Positions 1-7,760 of a stretch of DNA of 18,727 nucleotides are shown here, piece by piece. The notes under the pieces are model-generated. The model had not been told where the DNA came from. It made no database searches and saw nothing but the letters and a program-made list of their open reading frames with translations. Position 1 is the first letter of the stretch, and each line of letters starts with the position of its first letter. A program made the translations under genes and the position numbers. The DNA is from an uncultured Prevotellaceae bacterium (GTDB lineage Bacteria; Bacteroidota; Bacteroidia; Bacteroidales; Bacteroidaceae): assembly GCA_946187025.1 (NCBI GenBank), contig CAMHPM010000003.1:1-18727 (forward strand), in the 5' to 3' direction.

Positions 1-3000
1 GGTATGTTGTCGGTCTCGGGGTTACCCTTGATGCGTTTGCACAGTTCGATGCCGTTGCCGTCGGGCATTCGTATGTCGGTCACAACGATGTCGGGCCTTA
101 TCCTGAGTATTTCCTGCCATGCGCTGTTGCCGCTGTTGGCTGTCACCACGTTGTAGCTGTCTTGCAGTTGCTCTTTCACATACTGGCAGAGTTCCTGTTC
201 GTCATCGACCATGATTATTGTGCGTTTGTTCTTGGCCGGTTCTTCTTCGGTGTCGTCTGTTACCAGCGGTTCTATGTCGGTGAATAGGTCGTCGTCTTGT
301 TCGCGGTCGTTGTCGGCAATGACTTCGCGTGGCAGTAGTTCTTCCTCGCTCAGGTGTGCGTTGCCCAGCGGGAACTGCATGACGAACTCCACTCCATCCG
401 GGTCGATGTTGTGTGCTTCGATGGTGCCGTGGTGCAGGTTGACGAGTTCGTTGACCAGGTTGAGGCCTATGCCCGAGCCTGCGTTGGCCGATGGTGTGGT
501 GGCTTGGTAGAAGCGCTCGAAGATGTGTGGTATGTCTTTTGCGTCTATTTGTGAGCCGCTGTTGTATATGCGTATTTCGAACCAGTCTTTTGTGTCTTTG
601 AGTATGCACTTGGTGCGCAGTATGATGCGTCCGCCTTCGGGTGTGAACTTAAAGGCGTTTGACAGGATGTTGGTTAGTATCTTCTCGAAGTGTATGGTGT
701 CGAGCCATATTGTCACGTTTTGGTTGAGGTGTTCGATTGTGAACGTGATTTGTTTGGCCGATGCGTATGCGGTGAATGAGCTGCAGATGTATTCTGCGTA
801 ATCGGCAAAGTTCACTTCCGAGAAGTGCAGGTGGAACTGTCCGTTGTCTATCTTTCGTATGTCAGTTATCTGTTTCACTACTGCCAGTATGCGGTCGCAG
901 TTGCGTTGCATCACGTCGTATATGCCGAGCAGCTGTTCGTCGTCGGTCGATGATTGCAGTTGTTTCAGTGGCGAGAGTATCATGGTGAGTGGTGAGCGCA
1001 GTTCGTGTGCAATGCTTGTAAACATGCGGAGCTTGGCTTCTTTAAGCTGTTCGTTGTGGCGTGCCCGGGTCAGCAGGTTGCGCTGTCGTGAGCGTTCGCG
1101 TTGCACCTTGTATATCTGATATCCCACGAACGAGAGTATTGCCAGATATACTATCCATGCCCACACGGTGTTGTACCATGGTTGTGATATGACGATTTGT
1201 ATGGTTCGTTCCTTGTAGTCGCTTTCGTTGTTTTCGTAGTATGCTCTCACTCTCAGTGTGTAGCTTCCTGGCGGCAGGTTGGGGTAATATACTTCGGCTC
1301 GTGCGGCCGGTGTTTTCCACATTTTGTCGTAGCCTTCGAGGCAGTATGTGTAGTTTATTCGGTTGGGTGATGCGAAGTCTGGCACGCTGTACGAGAGTCG
1401 GAGTGAGTTCTCGCGTGCCGGCAGGTCTATGCGTGTGGCGCATTGCAGGTTGCAGTCCATCACGTTGTTTTTGTCGGTGGTCTGGTAGGTGCGTTCGCGT
1501 CCATTGACGAGCAGGCGTGTGAAGACGAGTTCGTTTTTCAGTGTTTTTGGTTGTTTCATCTGCTTGGCGTTGAAGCTGATGATTCCGTTGTCGCCTCCGA
1601 AGAATATCTCGCCGTCGGGCGACTGTGTGTGTGAGTTTCCGTGGAACTCGCCGATGAAGTATCCTCCGAATGATGAGTAGCGCCTGATTTTACCGCTATC
1701 GGTCTCGATGCATACGATTTGTTTCTGTGTTGCTGCCCAGATGTCTTTGCCGGTGATTTCGAACGACTTGATGAATTCGTCGGGCAGTAGCACGTTGCTT
1801 GTCTTGTCTTTGGTGTCGTAGAGCACGAGTCCCTTGCTGGTTGCTATGATGATGGTTTTTTTGTCGAGGCGTCCGATACATTGTGTGGTGAGCAGGTTGG
1901 AGTCTTTGAACTTCACTTCGGTCATCGAGTCTCTGTTCCGGTTGTAGAGGTATATTCCCTCGCTGGTGCCTATCCACAGTGTGCCGTCGGTGTCGCAGAA
2001 GAGTTCCGACACCCATCCGTTGAAGTCGTGTCTGTCTCTCAGGCTTTTGACGGTGTGTGAGTTGAGGTCTATCACATATACGCCTCGTCCGTTTGAGCCT
2101 GCGTAGATTATGTTGTGACGTTTGTCATATTCGAGTGTCATGATGAAGTCGTTGCTGATGGGTTGCAGCCATGCTGGTGTCGTAAACTCGGATATGACTG
2201 GTTTTCCGGTGTTTGGTTCCCGGTTTTGTGTGTTTGTGTTTGCCATGCTGATGTGTGCACATTGCACTCCGCCTCCATAGCTTCCCACCCACACTGTTCC
2301 GTCGTTGTCGATGAGTGTTGTCAGTGCGAGCGGCGAGTGCAGTCCTGCCGACATCTGTCGTGAGCGCGACAGGTTGTCGCTTGTGCTGTGGAACACTCCG
2401 CATCCGTCGGTGCTTATCACGTAGCCGAGGGTGGGGTCGTATGCCAGACTGGTCACTGCCACTGCGTTGGTCCTGTTTTCTGTGGGCGATATGGCGTGGT
2501 ATGAGAAGTTGTCGTGGCTGCCGCTGATTACCATCACTCCTTTTTGCAGCAGTCCGAAGAGCAGGTTGCCGTCGTCGTCTTCTTCTATTGCTTTCACTTT
2601 GGCAAAGGTGAGGTTCATGTTGGGGTCGTAGATGTTGAGCGGTCGCAGGGTCTCGTCGGGTGTGAGCAGCCATATTCCGTAGCTGTCGGAGCCGACGAGC
2701 AGTCGTCCGTCGCGTGTTTCGTGTACTACCGATATCGGCATGTTGTTTTGTCCGCCTTTGAGTGTGCGCAGTGTTCCTGCCTTGTGATCGTAGATGAGCA
2801 GTCCGCCGCCGGTGGCCAGCAATATGTTGCCCGATTTGTGTTCCTGAACCATGTCATATACCCGGTGGTCTCGGATTATCCTGCTTGCCTCGTCGGTTAT
2901 CGTCGGTTGTTCCAGTTTCATGGTGTTGAGGTTCACGCGTTTGAGCTGCCGGCCTACTGCCCAGAGGTAGTGGTCGGAGTCGATGATGGCCTCGGTACAC

Positions 3001-3545
3001 ATGTTGTCGTCGATGATGGCTGAGAGCTTGTCGGTCAGTTCGGTATCAACCTGCATGGTGTTGCAGTCGAAAATCATGATGCCGTTTTCGTCGGTCGATA
3101 TCAGTTTGTAGCCGTCTTTCGGATAGTCGATGAACATCTGTATCGACACACCTTTCACGGGGTCTTCGTCGGGACGCAGGAATATGTGTGTGAAATGGTT
3201 GGTGCTGTAGTCGTAGATGAAGAGTCCGTTGCTCGAATACACCCAGTAGGTGCCGTCGTCGCCTTCGCGCACACCGCGCACTGTGTTGAACGGTGGCATG
3301 TCGGTGTCCTTTTCATGATTGATGAGGCTGTAGAAGCCTGTGCCGTCGAACATGCTGAGCGACATGACGCCCGATACCCATGCCCAGCCTTTGGAGTCAA
3401 CGTAAATGTCGTATATATCGCTTGTGGGAAGTCCGTTTTGTGTGGTGTACATGCGCGACATCTGGGCTGTGGCGCTTGCCGACATGCCCAATGCCAATGT
3501 TGCTGTGGCCAGCATACGCATTATCAGACCGTGTTTTGTAGTCAT
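1..3545 (-). CDS. Hybrid two-component system sensor kinase/response regulator (HTCS), C-terminus cut by window edge
   Basis: An open frame of 1181 codons runs from ATG at 3545-3543 to the window edge without a stop. Visible order: signal peptide (about residues 1-28, ending SASATAQ); a long periplasmic sensor of beta-propeller type with recurring 'DxxGxxWVG/IGT' strands (about 30-700); a Y_Y_Y domain (about 711-788); one membrane helix (about 791-812); a HisKA domain with phospho-acceptor His847 in HELRSPLTMILSPL; a HATPase domain with N-box Asn963 and G-box GSGIGL at 1023-1028; and a receiver domain with acidic pair Asp1114/Asp1115 and phospho-acceptor Asp1157 in VTDIRMPDGNG. In this family an AraC-type DNA-binding domain normally follows; it would lie left of position 1. 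Such proteins usually sense glycan fragments in the periplasm and activate a nearby polysaccharide-utilisation locus, but no SusC/SusD genes are present here, so ligand and targets are unknown. All catalytic motifs look intact. Confidence 0.96.
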   Translation of the reverse strand, partial: MTTKHGLIMRMLATATLALGMSASATAQMSRMYTTQNGLPTSDIYDIYVDSKGWAWVSGVMSLSMFDGTGFYSLINHEKDTDMPPFNTVRGVREGDDGTYWVYSSNGLFIYDYSTNHFTHIFLRPDEDPVKGVSIQMFIDYPKDGYKLISTDENGIMIFDCNTMQVDTELTDKLSAIIDDNMCTEAIIDSDHYLWAVGRQLKRVNLNTMKLEQPTITDEASRIIRDHRVYDMVQEHKSGNILLATGGGLLIYDHKAGTLRTLKGGQNNMPISVVHETRDGRLLVGSDSYGIWLLTPDETLRPLNIYDPNMNLTFAKVKAIEEDDDGNLLFGLLQKGVMVISGSHDNFSYHAISPTENRTNAVAVTSLAYDPTLGYVISTDGCGVFHSTSDNLSRSRQMSAGLHSPLALTTLIDNDGTVWVGSYGGGVQCAHISMANTNTQNREPNTGKPVISEFTTPAWLQPISNDFIMTLEYDKRHNIIYAGSNGRGVYVIDLNSHTVKSLRDRHDFNGWVSELFCDTDGTLWIGTSEGIYLYNRNRDSMTEVKFKDSNLLTTQCIGRLDKKTIIIATSKGLVLYDTKDKTSNVLLPDEFIKSFEITGKDIWAATQKQIVCIETDSGKIRRYSSFGGYFIGEFHGNSHTQSPDGEIFFGGDNGIISFNAKQMKQPKTLKNELVFTRLLVNGRERTYQTTDKNNVMDCNLQCATRIDLPARENSLRLSYSVPDFASPNRINYTYCLEGYDKMWKTPAARAEVYYPNLPPGSYTLRVRAYYENNESDYKERTIQIVISQPWYNTVWAWIVYLAILSFVGYQIYKVQRERSRQRNLLTRARHNEQLKEAKLRMFTSIAHELRSPLTMILSPLKQLQSSTDDEQLLGIYDVMQRNCDRILAVVKQITDIRKIDNGQFHLHFSEVNFADYAEYICSSFTAYASAKQITFTIEHLNQNVTIWLDTIHFEKILTNILSNAFKFTPEGGRIILRTKCILKDTKDWFEIRIYNSGSQIDAKDIPHIFERFYQATTPSANAGSGIGLNLVNELVNLHHGTIEAHNIDPDGVEFVMQFPLGNAHLSEEELLPREVIADNDREQDDDLFTDIEPLVTDDTEEEPAKNKRTIIMVDDEQELCQYVKEQLQDSYNVVTANSGNSAWQEILRIRPDIVVTDIRMPDGNGIELCKRIKGNPETDNI

Positions 3546-3575
3546 TGTGAGGTATTTTTTTGTAGTATTCGGCTG

Positions 3576-3583
3576 CAAAGATA
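3576..3583 (-). promoter_or_regulatory. Bacteroidota-type -7 box for the HTCS gene
   Basis: Read on the minus strand the site is TATCTTTG followed by CAGCC, matching the Bacteroidota -7 consensus TAnnTTTG. It lies about 30 bp before the HTCS start codon. The -33 element is poor: a T-rich stretch ending in TTTT lies about 20 bp upstream in place of TTTG. Confidence 0.6.
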
Positions 3584-3718
3584 CAACATTTCTATAATAT
3601 AAGAAAACATTTTAACATGATTTTTTCATAGTTTGGAGCTAAGTTTTTATACTTTTGCCACCTTGGCGCTTCATGTCGTCTCTTTGGCCTGTCATGCCGA
3701 CTCCTCACATCGGTTTTT

Positions 3719-3806
3719 GCGAGTGCGCACTCTCGGCCTTGCGAGTGCGGATTCTCGGGCCTGTGAGTGCGGATTCTCGGGCTCGCGAGTGCGGAGTCGC
3801 AGACAC
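3719..3806. repeat. Four tandem 22-bp GC-rich repeat units
   Basis: Units begin at 3719, 3741, 3763 and 3785, an exact 22-bp period. The core of units 2 and 3 is GAGTGCGGATTCTCGG; unit 1 has GAGTGCGCACTCTCGG, containing the perfect 12-bp palindrome GAGTGCGCACTC; unit 4 decays after GAGTGCGGAGTCGC. Each of the first two units can form a short CGAG/CTCG hairpin. A related pair of units lies at 18672-18715. The function is unknown. Confidence 0.85.
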
Positions 3807-3923
3807 GGGCGCTGCGGCAGTGTCCGGGCTGAGTCCTCTGCCTGACGTGAATGTCAGCTATGCTTTTTGGACCATACTCATGCTTGTATGTACATCTAGT
3901 ATGTATAAAAACGGGGAAAACTC

Positions 3924-3954
3924 TTTGTCGGTTGGAACAAAACCCGTAACTTTG
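3924..3954 (+). promoter_or_regulatory. Promoter of the antiporter gene (-33 TTTG, -7 TAACTTTG)
   Basis: TTTG at 3924-3927 and TAACTTTG at 3947-3954 are separated by 19 bp, matching the Bacteroidota primary sigma-factor promoter. The start codon follows 26 bp after the -7 box, so the leader is very short. Confidence 0.8.
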
Positions 3955-3980
3955 CAGCCTGAAAAAAACATAACAGACAG

Positions 3981-4967
3981 ATGGAATTGACTTTGAATAT
4001 AGTGCAGTTCGTAGTCGGACTTGTGCTTGTGGTAAAAGGAGCCGACTTGCTCACCGACGGTGGGTCGGCAGTGGCACGGCGTCTCAATGTGTCGTCGCTC
4101 ATCATTGGTCTCACGATTGTTGCATTCGGCACGTCGCTGCCCGAGTTTGTGGTCAGCACCATATCGGCCACGAAGGGAAACTCTGACATGTCGTTGGGCA
4201 ACGTGGTCGGCAGCAACATCTTCAACACCCTGGGCGTGGTGGGCATCACTGCCCTGTTCTGCCCGGTGGCATGTAGGGGCGCATTGTTCCGTCGCGACAT
4301 TCCGGTCAACATATTCGCATCAGTCCTTGCCGTGTGCTTCCTGCTCGTATTGGGCAGTGGCGAGATGAGCAGGATGGAGGGAGTAATCATGCTGGCCGTT
4401 TTCGTGTGCTACCTCGCCTTGTCGATAACCCAGACCGTGAGGTCCGACCGCAAGCGCAGTGCTGCCAAAGAAGAGACAGATGCACCGACGCTTGATGCCG
4501 TCATGCCGATGTGGAAAGCAGTGATATTCATAGTCTTAGGCTTGGTTGCACTCATAAAGGGAGGCGACTGGTTTGTGGATGGCGCATCGGGCATCGCAAC
4601 GCGGCTCGGAGTGAGCCAGTCGATCATTGCGCTCACCATCGTCTCAATCGGTACCTCGCTGCCCGAACTGGCAACCTCGGTCATTGCGGCTCGCAAGGGC
4701 GACACCGACATGGCAATGGGCAATGTGGTAGGAAGCAACATCTTCAACCTGCTGCTCATAGTCGGAACGTCGGCCGTGATCACCCCAATCAGGCCTGAAG
4801 GAATAAGCGTGGTGGACTTGGCCGTGATGATGACAGCCATCGTCACACTCGGCATCATGTGTGCCATCAACCGCCGTCATAGCATCAACAAGGTGAAGGG
4901 CGCGATACTCGTAGCCATGGCAACAGCTTACTACGTGTTCCTTGTCGTCGGTTCACAACCGGCATGA
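3981..4967 (+). CDS. Calcium/sodium antiporter, CaCA family (YrbG-like)
   Basis: This 328-residue membrane protein belongs to the cation/Ca2+ exchanger family, which uses the sodium (or proton) gradient to export Ca2+. It has the two inverted alpha repeats that form the ion-binding site: the first has GTSLPE at 50-55 and GNVVGSN at 73-79, the second GTSLPE at 224-229 and GNVVGSN at 247-253. Both ion-coordinating Glu residues (55 and 229) are present. About ten hydrophobic segments are visible, with a hydrophilic, charged cytoplasmic loop around 153-175 separating the halves. The length matches prokaryotic members. The ATG was chosen because it follows a good promoter and opens directly into the first helix. 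It appears monocistronic: the next gene is 230 bp away with its own promoter. The exact ion specificity cannot be read from sequence. Confidence 0.95.
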   Translation: MELTLNIVQFVVGLVLVVKGADLLTDGGSAVARRLNVSSLIIGLTIVAFGTSLPEFVVSTISATKGNSDMSLGNVVGSNIFNTLGVVGITALFCPVACRGALFRRDIPVNIFASVLAVCFLLVLGSGEMSRMEGVIMLAVFVCYLALSITQTVRSDRKRSAAKEETDAPTLDAVMPMWKAVIFIVLGLVALIKGGDWFVDGASGIATRLGVSQSIIALTIVSIGTSLPELATSVIAARKGDTDMAMGNVVGSNIFNLLLIVGTSAVITPIRPEGISVVDLAVMMTAIVTLGIMCAINRRHSINKVKGAILVAMATAYYVFLVVGSQPA

Positions 4968-5000
4968 CGACCATGCATCGTCCTCAAAACAAGCCCTCTA

Positions 5001-5022
5001 CGCATAATATGCGACTTTTATC
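5001..5022 (+). terminator. Weak candidate terminator after the antiporter gene
   Basis: CGCAT and ATGCG form a five-pair stem around a three-base loop at 5001-5013, followed by ACTTTTATC. The stem is short and the T tract imperfect, so this is tentative. Confidence 0.3.
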
Positions 5023-5076
5023 ATGTCCGAGAGTCATTTTTTTGGCATTAAGTTTCATACATTCACGCAAAATCAC

Positions 5077-5084
5077 TAAATTTG
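5077..5084 (+). promoter_or_regulatory. -7 box of the FKBP cluster promoter
   Basis: TAAATTTG followed by CAGC fits the Bacteroidota -7 consensus. A TTTC at 5053-5056, 20 bp upstream, is a near match to the -33 TTTG. The leader to the first FKBP gene would be about 105 nt and contains a GTGC/GCAC hairpin (5134-5150) followed by five T's at 5154-5158. Confidence 0.65.
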
Positions 5085-5197
5085 CAGCGAATTAGCATGT
5101 AAAAGAAAGCTTCCGCCCGTGAGGCAGGCAGTGGTGCGGCAATGCAGCACGGCTTTTTGTCTGTGGCAGGGAAGCAAGAAAACCAACGACAAGACTG

Positions 5198-5806
5198 ATG
5201 GATAAATTAAGCTACGCGCTGGGTCTGGGAATAGGCCAGCAACTGCGACAGATGGGACTGAAAGATGCCCTGAAGATAGAAGATTTTGCACAATCGATCA
5301 CAGATGTGCTCAACGGCAACGAACTCAAGGTGAGCAACAGCGAGGCCCAGGGAATCGTGCAGTCGTTCTTTGCCGAACAGGAAAAACGCCTGAGCGAAGA
5401 GCGCGCCCTGAAAGGTCGTGCCGAGATAGAACGCGGCAAGGTATTCCTCGAAAACAACTCGAAGCGCGAGGGAGTGGTCACCACCAAGAGCGGACTCCAG
5501 TACGAAGTGCTGAGCGAAGGCAAGGGACGCCACCCGAAAGCAACCGACAAAGTGCGCTGCCACTACGAGGGACGTCTCATCGACGACACAGTGTTCGACA
5601 GCTCATATCGCAGAGGCGAGCCAGCTGTGTTCGGACTCAACCAGGTGATTGCCGGATGGACCGAAGGACTGCAACTCATGGCCGAAGGAGCCAAATACCG
5701 ATTCTACATACCTTATCTCCTCGGATACGGAGAAAACGGAGCCGGAGACATGATTCCGCCGTTCGCAACACTCGTGTTCGATGTAGAACTGATTGAAGTG
5801 GTGTGA
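5198..5806 (+). CDS. FKBP-type peptidyl-prolyl cis-trans isomerase, cytoplasmic (FklB-like)
   Basis: This 202-residue protein catalyses cis-trans isomerisation of peptide bonds before proline. The N-terminal part (about 3-90) is the helical FKBP_N dimerisation domain, opening with the typical SYALGLGIGQQL. The C-terminal FKBP domain (about 95-202) keeps the main pocket residues: Tyr123 (HYEGRL), Phe133-Asp134 (VFDSS), Val150-Ile151 and Trp154 (QVIAGW), Tyr177 (GYGE), Ile186 (IPP) and Phe194. There is no signal peptide or lipobox, so it should be cytoplasmic, unlike the next two genes. The architecture matches E. coli FklB. It is the first gene of a three-FKBP cluster; 55 bp with no clear promoter separates it from the next. 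The ATG was chosen because it starts just before the conserved FKBP_N motif. Confidence 0.94.
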   Translation: MDKLSYALGLGIGQQLRQMGLKDALKIEDFAQSITDVLNGNELKVSNSEAQGIVQSFFAEQEKRLSEERALKGRAEIERGKVFLENNSKREGVVTTKSGLQYEVLSEGKGRHPKATDKVRCHYEGRLIDDTVFDSSYRRGEPAVFGLNQVIAGWTEGLQLMAEGAKYRFYIPYLLGYGENGAGDMIPPFATLVFDVELIEVV

Positions 5807-5861
5807 GACACACAACAATACACTGACAACAAATCATAAAACTTAATAATTAAAAGAGACT

Positions 5862-6722
5862 ATGAAGAAAATTATGCTCGCAGCAACATGCATTGCTGCA
5901 ATCGTATGTACATCATGTACAAACACAAACGTAAAGGCAACCTTGAAAGACAACGTTGACTCGCTCACCAACTACCTCGGCATAGCACAGGCCGAAGGAC
6001 TGAAATCGTATATGCAGTATCAGCTGCAAGTCGATTCTGCATATCATGACGAATTCATCAAGGGTATGATCGAAGGAGCTACATCGAAGGACGACCCTAA
6101 ACAGGCTGCATACATGAAAGGTATTGAAGTCGGCAAGCAAATCAAGGGCATGGCCGACAACCTCAGCACCGAAGTATATCAGAACGACTCTACAAAGAAA
6201 GTGCCTGTACAAAACCTCCTCGCCGGTATCATCGCAGGACTGAAAGGCGAAGCAACAATGACAACCGACAGCGCCTACGCTGAATTCCAGAAACTCCTCA
6301 CCCCTATCCAGGAGGCAAACAGCCTTGCAAAGTGGGCCGACCAGAAGAAAGCCAACGAAGACTTCCTTGCTGAGAACGCAAAGAAAGAAGGCGTGCAGAC
6401 CCTGCCTTCAGGCGTACAGTACAAGGTAATCACTGCCGGCGACGGTGCAGTGCCAACCGACTCTTCAGTTGTGAAGTGCCAGTACGAGGGACGCCTCATC
6501 GACGGAACTGTGTTCGACAGCTCTTACAAGCGCAACGAACCATTCGAAGTGAACCTGGCTCAGCCACGAGTAATCAAGGGATGGGTTGAAGTCCTGAAGC
6601 TGATGCCTGCAGGAAGCAAGTGGGAAGTATATATCCCACAGGAGCAGGGATACGGAAGCCAGGACATGGGCGACATCAAGCCTTACTCTACACTCATCTT
6701 CACTATCGAGACTCTGAAGTAA
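5862..6722 (+). CDS. FKBP-type peptidyl-prolyl isomerase, predicted lipoprotein
   Basis: This 286-residue protein begins with a lipoprotein-type signal (MKKIMLAATCIAAIV, then CTSC), with Cys19 the likely lipidated residue. The -3 position is Cys rather than Leu, so the lipobox is non-standard. No acidic surface-export signal follows the cysteine, suggesting the protein stays on the periplasmic side. Residues about 30-165 form an extended helical FKBP_N-type domain with two related stretches, NYLGIAQAEGLKSYMQ and AAYMKGIEVGKQIKGMA. The FKBP domain (about 180-286) has Tyr208, Phe218-Asp219, Phe228, Val237-Ile238, Trp241, Tyr264 and Phe280. The usual IPP is IKP (272-274), and there is a small insertion before VIKGW. 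It should act on envelope proteins. The next FKBP gene starts 9 bp after its stop, so the two are almost certainly co-transcribed. Confidence 0.93.
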   Translation: MKKIMLAATCIAAIVCTSCTNTNVKATLKDNVDSLTNYLGIAQAEGLKSYMQYQLQVDSAYHDEFIKGMIEGATSKDDPKQAAYMKGIEVGKQIKGMADNLSTEVYQNDSTKKVPVQNLLAGIIAGLKGEATMTTDSAYAEFQKLLTPIQEANSLAKWADQKKANEDFLAENAKKEGVQTLPSGVQYKVITAGDGAVPTDSSVVKCQYEGRLIDGTVFDSSYKRNEPFEVNLAQPRVIKGWVEVLKLMPAGSKWEVYIPQEQGYGSQDMGDIKPYSTLIFTIETLK

Positions 6723-6731
6723 ATACTGAGG

Positions 6732-7757
6732 ATGAACATGAAATCAATAGCAATTATCGTTTGTGCAGCTATGGTCAGCATGACCGCAGCTGCACAAACT
6801 GTTGATGGAGCCAGCAGTACAAGCACCAAGGCTGCTCCAACCGCCAAGGAACTCAAGGCACAGAAAGCAGCTGCACTGAAGCAGTTCAAGGCAAAGCAAA
6901 AGGCCGAACTCGAACAATTCATCGCACTGCAAAACAACCCCGGACTGGCACAGAAACCAATCGAAATCGTCAAACCACAACTCACCAACGGTGGCGACTC
7001 GGTGGCATACCTCTTCGGAAGCTATCAGGCAAACGGCCTGAAGCAATACCTGCAGGGACAGCTCAATGTAGATACCACACTCTACATGAACGACTTCTTC
7101 CGCGGACTTATCGAGCGCACAAACATCGACCCCGACGACCATAAGGCTCACGCCTATCAGGCAGGAGTGCAGATAGGAAACCGCATTGCTGACATGGCAA
7201 CGAGCATTACGAAAGACTATTATGCAGGAACGACCGACAAGACCATATCGCCTGCAATCATCTCAAATGCAATCGTCGCTTCGCTCACAGGGCGCAACGA
7301 ATATAAAATAGCCGAAGCACAGCAACTCTTCAGCCAAGCCATGGAAGCCCGCAAGGAAGTGAATGCCAAGCAACTGAGCAAGCCGGGAATCGAATGGCTT
7401 GCTGAAAATGCCAAGAAAGAAGGAGTGGTATCGCTGCCGTCGGGCCTGCAATACAAGGTGCTGACGATGGGAACCGGTGCAAAACCAACCGCTTCACAAA
7501 AGGTGACCGTCAACTACGAAGGACGTCTCACCAACGGTACGGTGTTCGACAGCTCCTACCGTCGCGGACAGCCAACGACATTCGGCCTGCGCGACGTTAT
7601 CAGAGGATGGACCGAAGCACTGCAACTCATGCCCGTTGGAAGTAAGTGGGAGGTGTATATACCATACAACCTCGCCTATGGTGACCGCGATACTGGAACA
7701 ATTCCACCATACTCAACACTCATCTTCACCATCGAACTGATGGGAATTGAGGAATAA
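6732..7757 (+). CDS. FKBP-type peptidyl-prolyl isomerase, periplasmic
   Basis: This 341-residue protein has a cleavable signal peptide ending in TAAAQ (about residue 22), with no lipobox. A Lys/Ala-rich helical stretch (about 38-66, with KAKQKAELEQF) precedes an extended FKBP_N-type domain (about 85-225) similar to that of the preceding gene (AYLFGSYQANGLKQYLQ; AYQAGVQIGNRIADMA). The FKBP domain (about 230-337) keeps Tyr262, Phe272-Asp273, Val289-Ile290, Trp293, Tyr316, Ile324 and Phe332, so it should be active. Start choice: ATG 6732 follows a TGAGG that could act as a ribosome site; a second ATG at 6738 gives nearly the same product. Similarity of its N-domain to gene two suggests duplication. 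It is the last gene of the cluster. Confidence 0.93.
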   Translation: MNMKSIAIIVCAAMVSMTAAAQTVDGASSTSTKAAPTAKELKAQKAAALKQFKAKQKAELEQFIALQNNPGLAQKPIEIVKPQLTNGGDSVAYLFGSYQANGLKQYLQGQLNVDTTLYMNDFFRGLIERTNIDPDDHKAHAYQAGVQIGNRIADMATSITKDYYAGTTDKTISPAIISNAIVASLTGRNEYKIAEAQQLFSQAMEARKEVNAKQLSKPGIEWLAENAKKEGVVSLPSGLQYKVLTMGTGAKPTASQKVTVNYEGRLTNGTVFDSSYRRGQPTTFGLRDVIRGWTEALQLMPVGSKWEVYIPYNLAYGDRDTGTIPPYSTLIFTIELMGIEE

Positions 7758-7760
7758 ATG

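Larger units (their letters stand above)
3546..3980. other. Divergent intergenic region between HTCS and antiporter genes
   Basis: This 435-bp region has an AT-rich left part with the HTCS promoter, a GC-rich centre with tandem 22-bp repeats (3719-3806) and an AT-rich right end with the antiporter promoter. Short plus-strand open frames cross the centre, but the 22-bp period is not a multiple of three and no frame has a recognisable protein signature, so I regard it as non-coding. A TACTTTTG box at 3650-3657 could start a plus-strand transcript across the repeats, but a TTTG lies only 14 bp upstream, too close for a normal -33 element. Confidence 0.6.

Noticed and set aside
2125..2673. A 182-codon minus-strand frame rich in Arg, His and Gln
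   Set aside because: It lies within the HTCS gene in a different frame; the HTCS frame carries the recognisable sensor repeats.
2514..3023. A 169-codon plus-strand frame rich in Val and Asp
   Set aside because: It is antisense to the sensor region of the HTCS gene and has no domain signature.
3719..3806. CRISPR array
   Set aside because: The repeats are directly adjacent with no unique spacers, only four units, and no cas genes are nearby.
3655..3990. A 111-codon plus-strand frame across the tandem repeats
   Set aside because: The 22-bp period does not keep reading frame, and the frame overlaps the antiporter promoter and start. Similar short products could be predicted wherever this repeat occurs.
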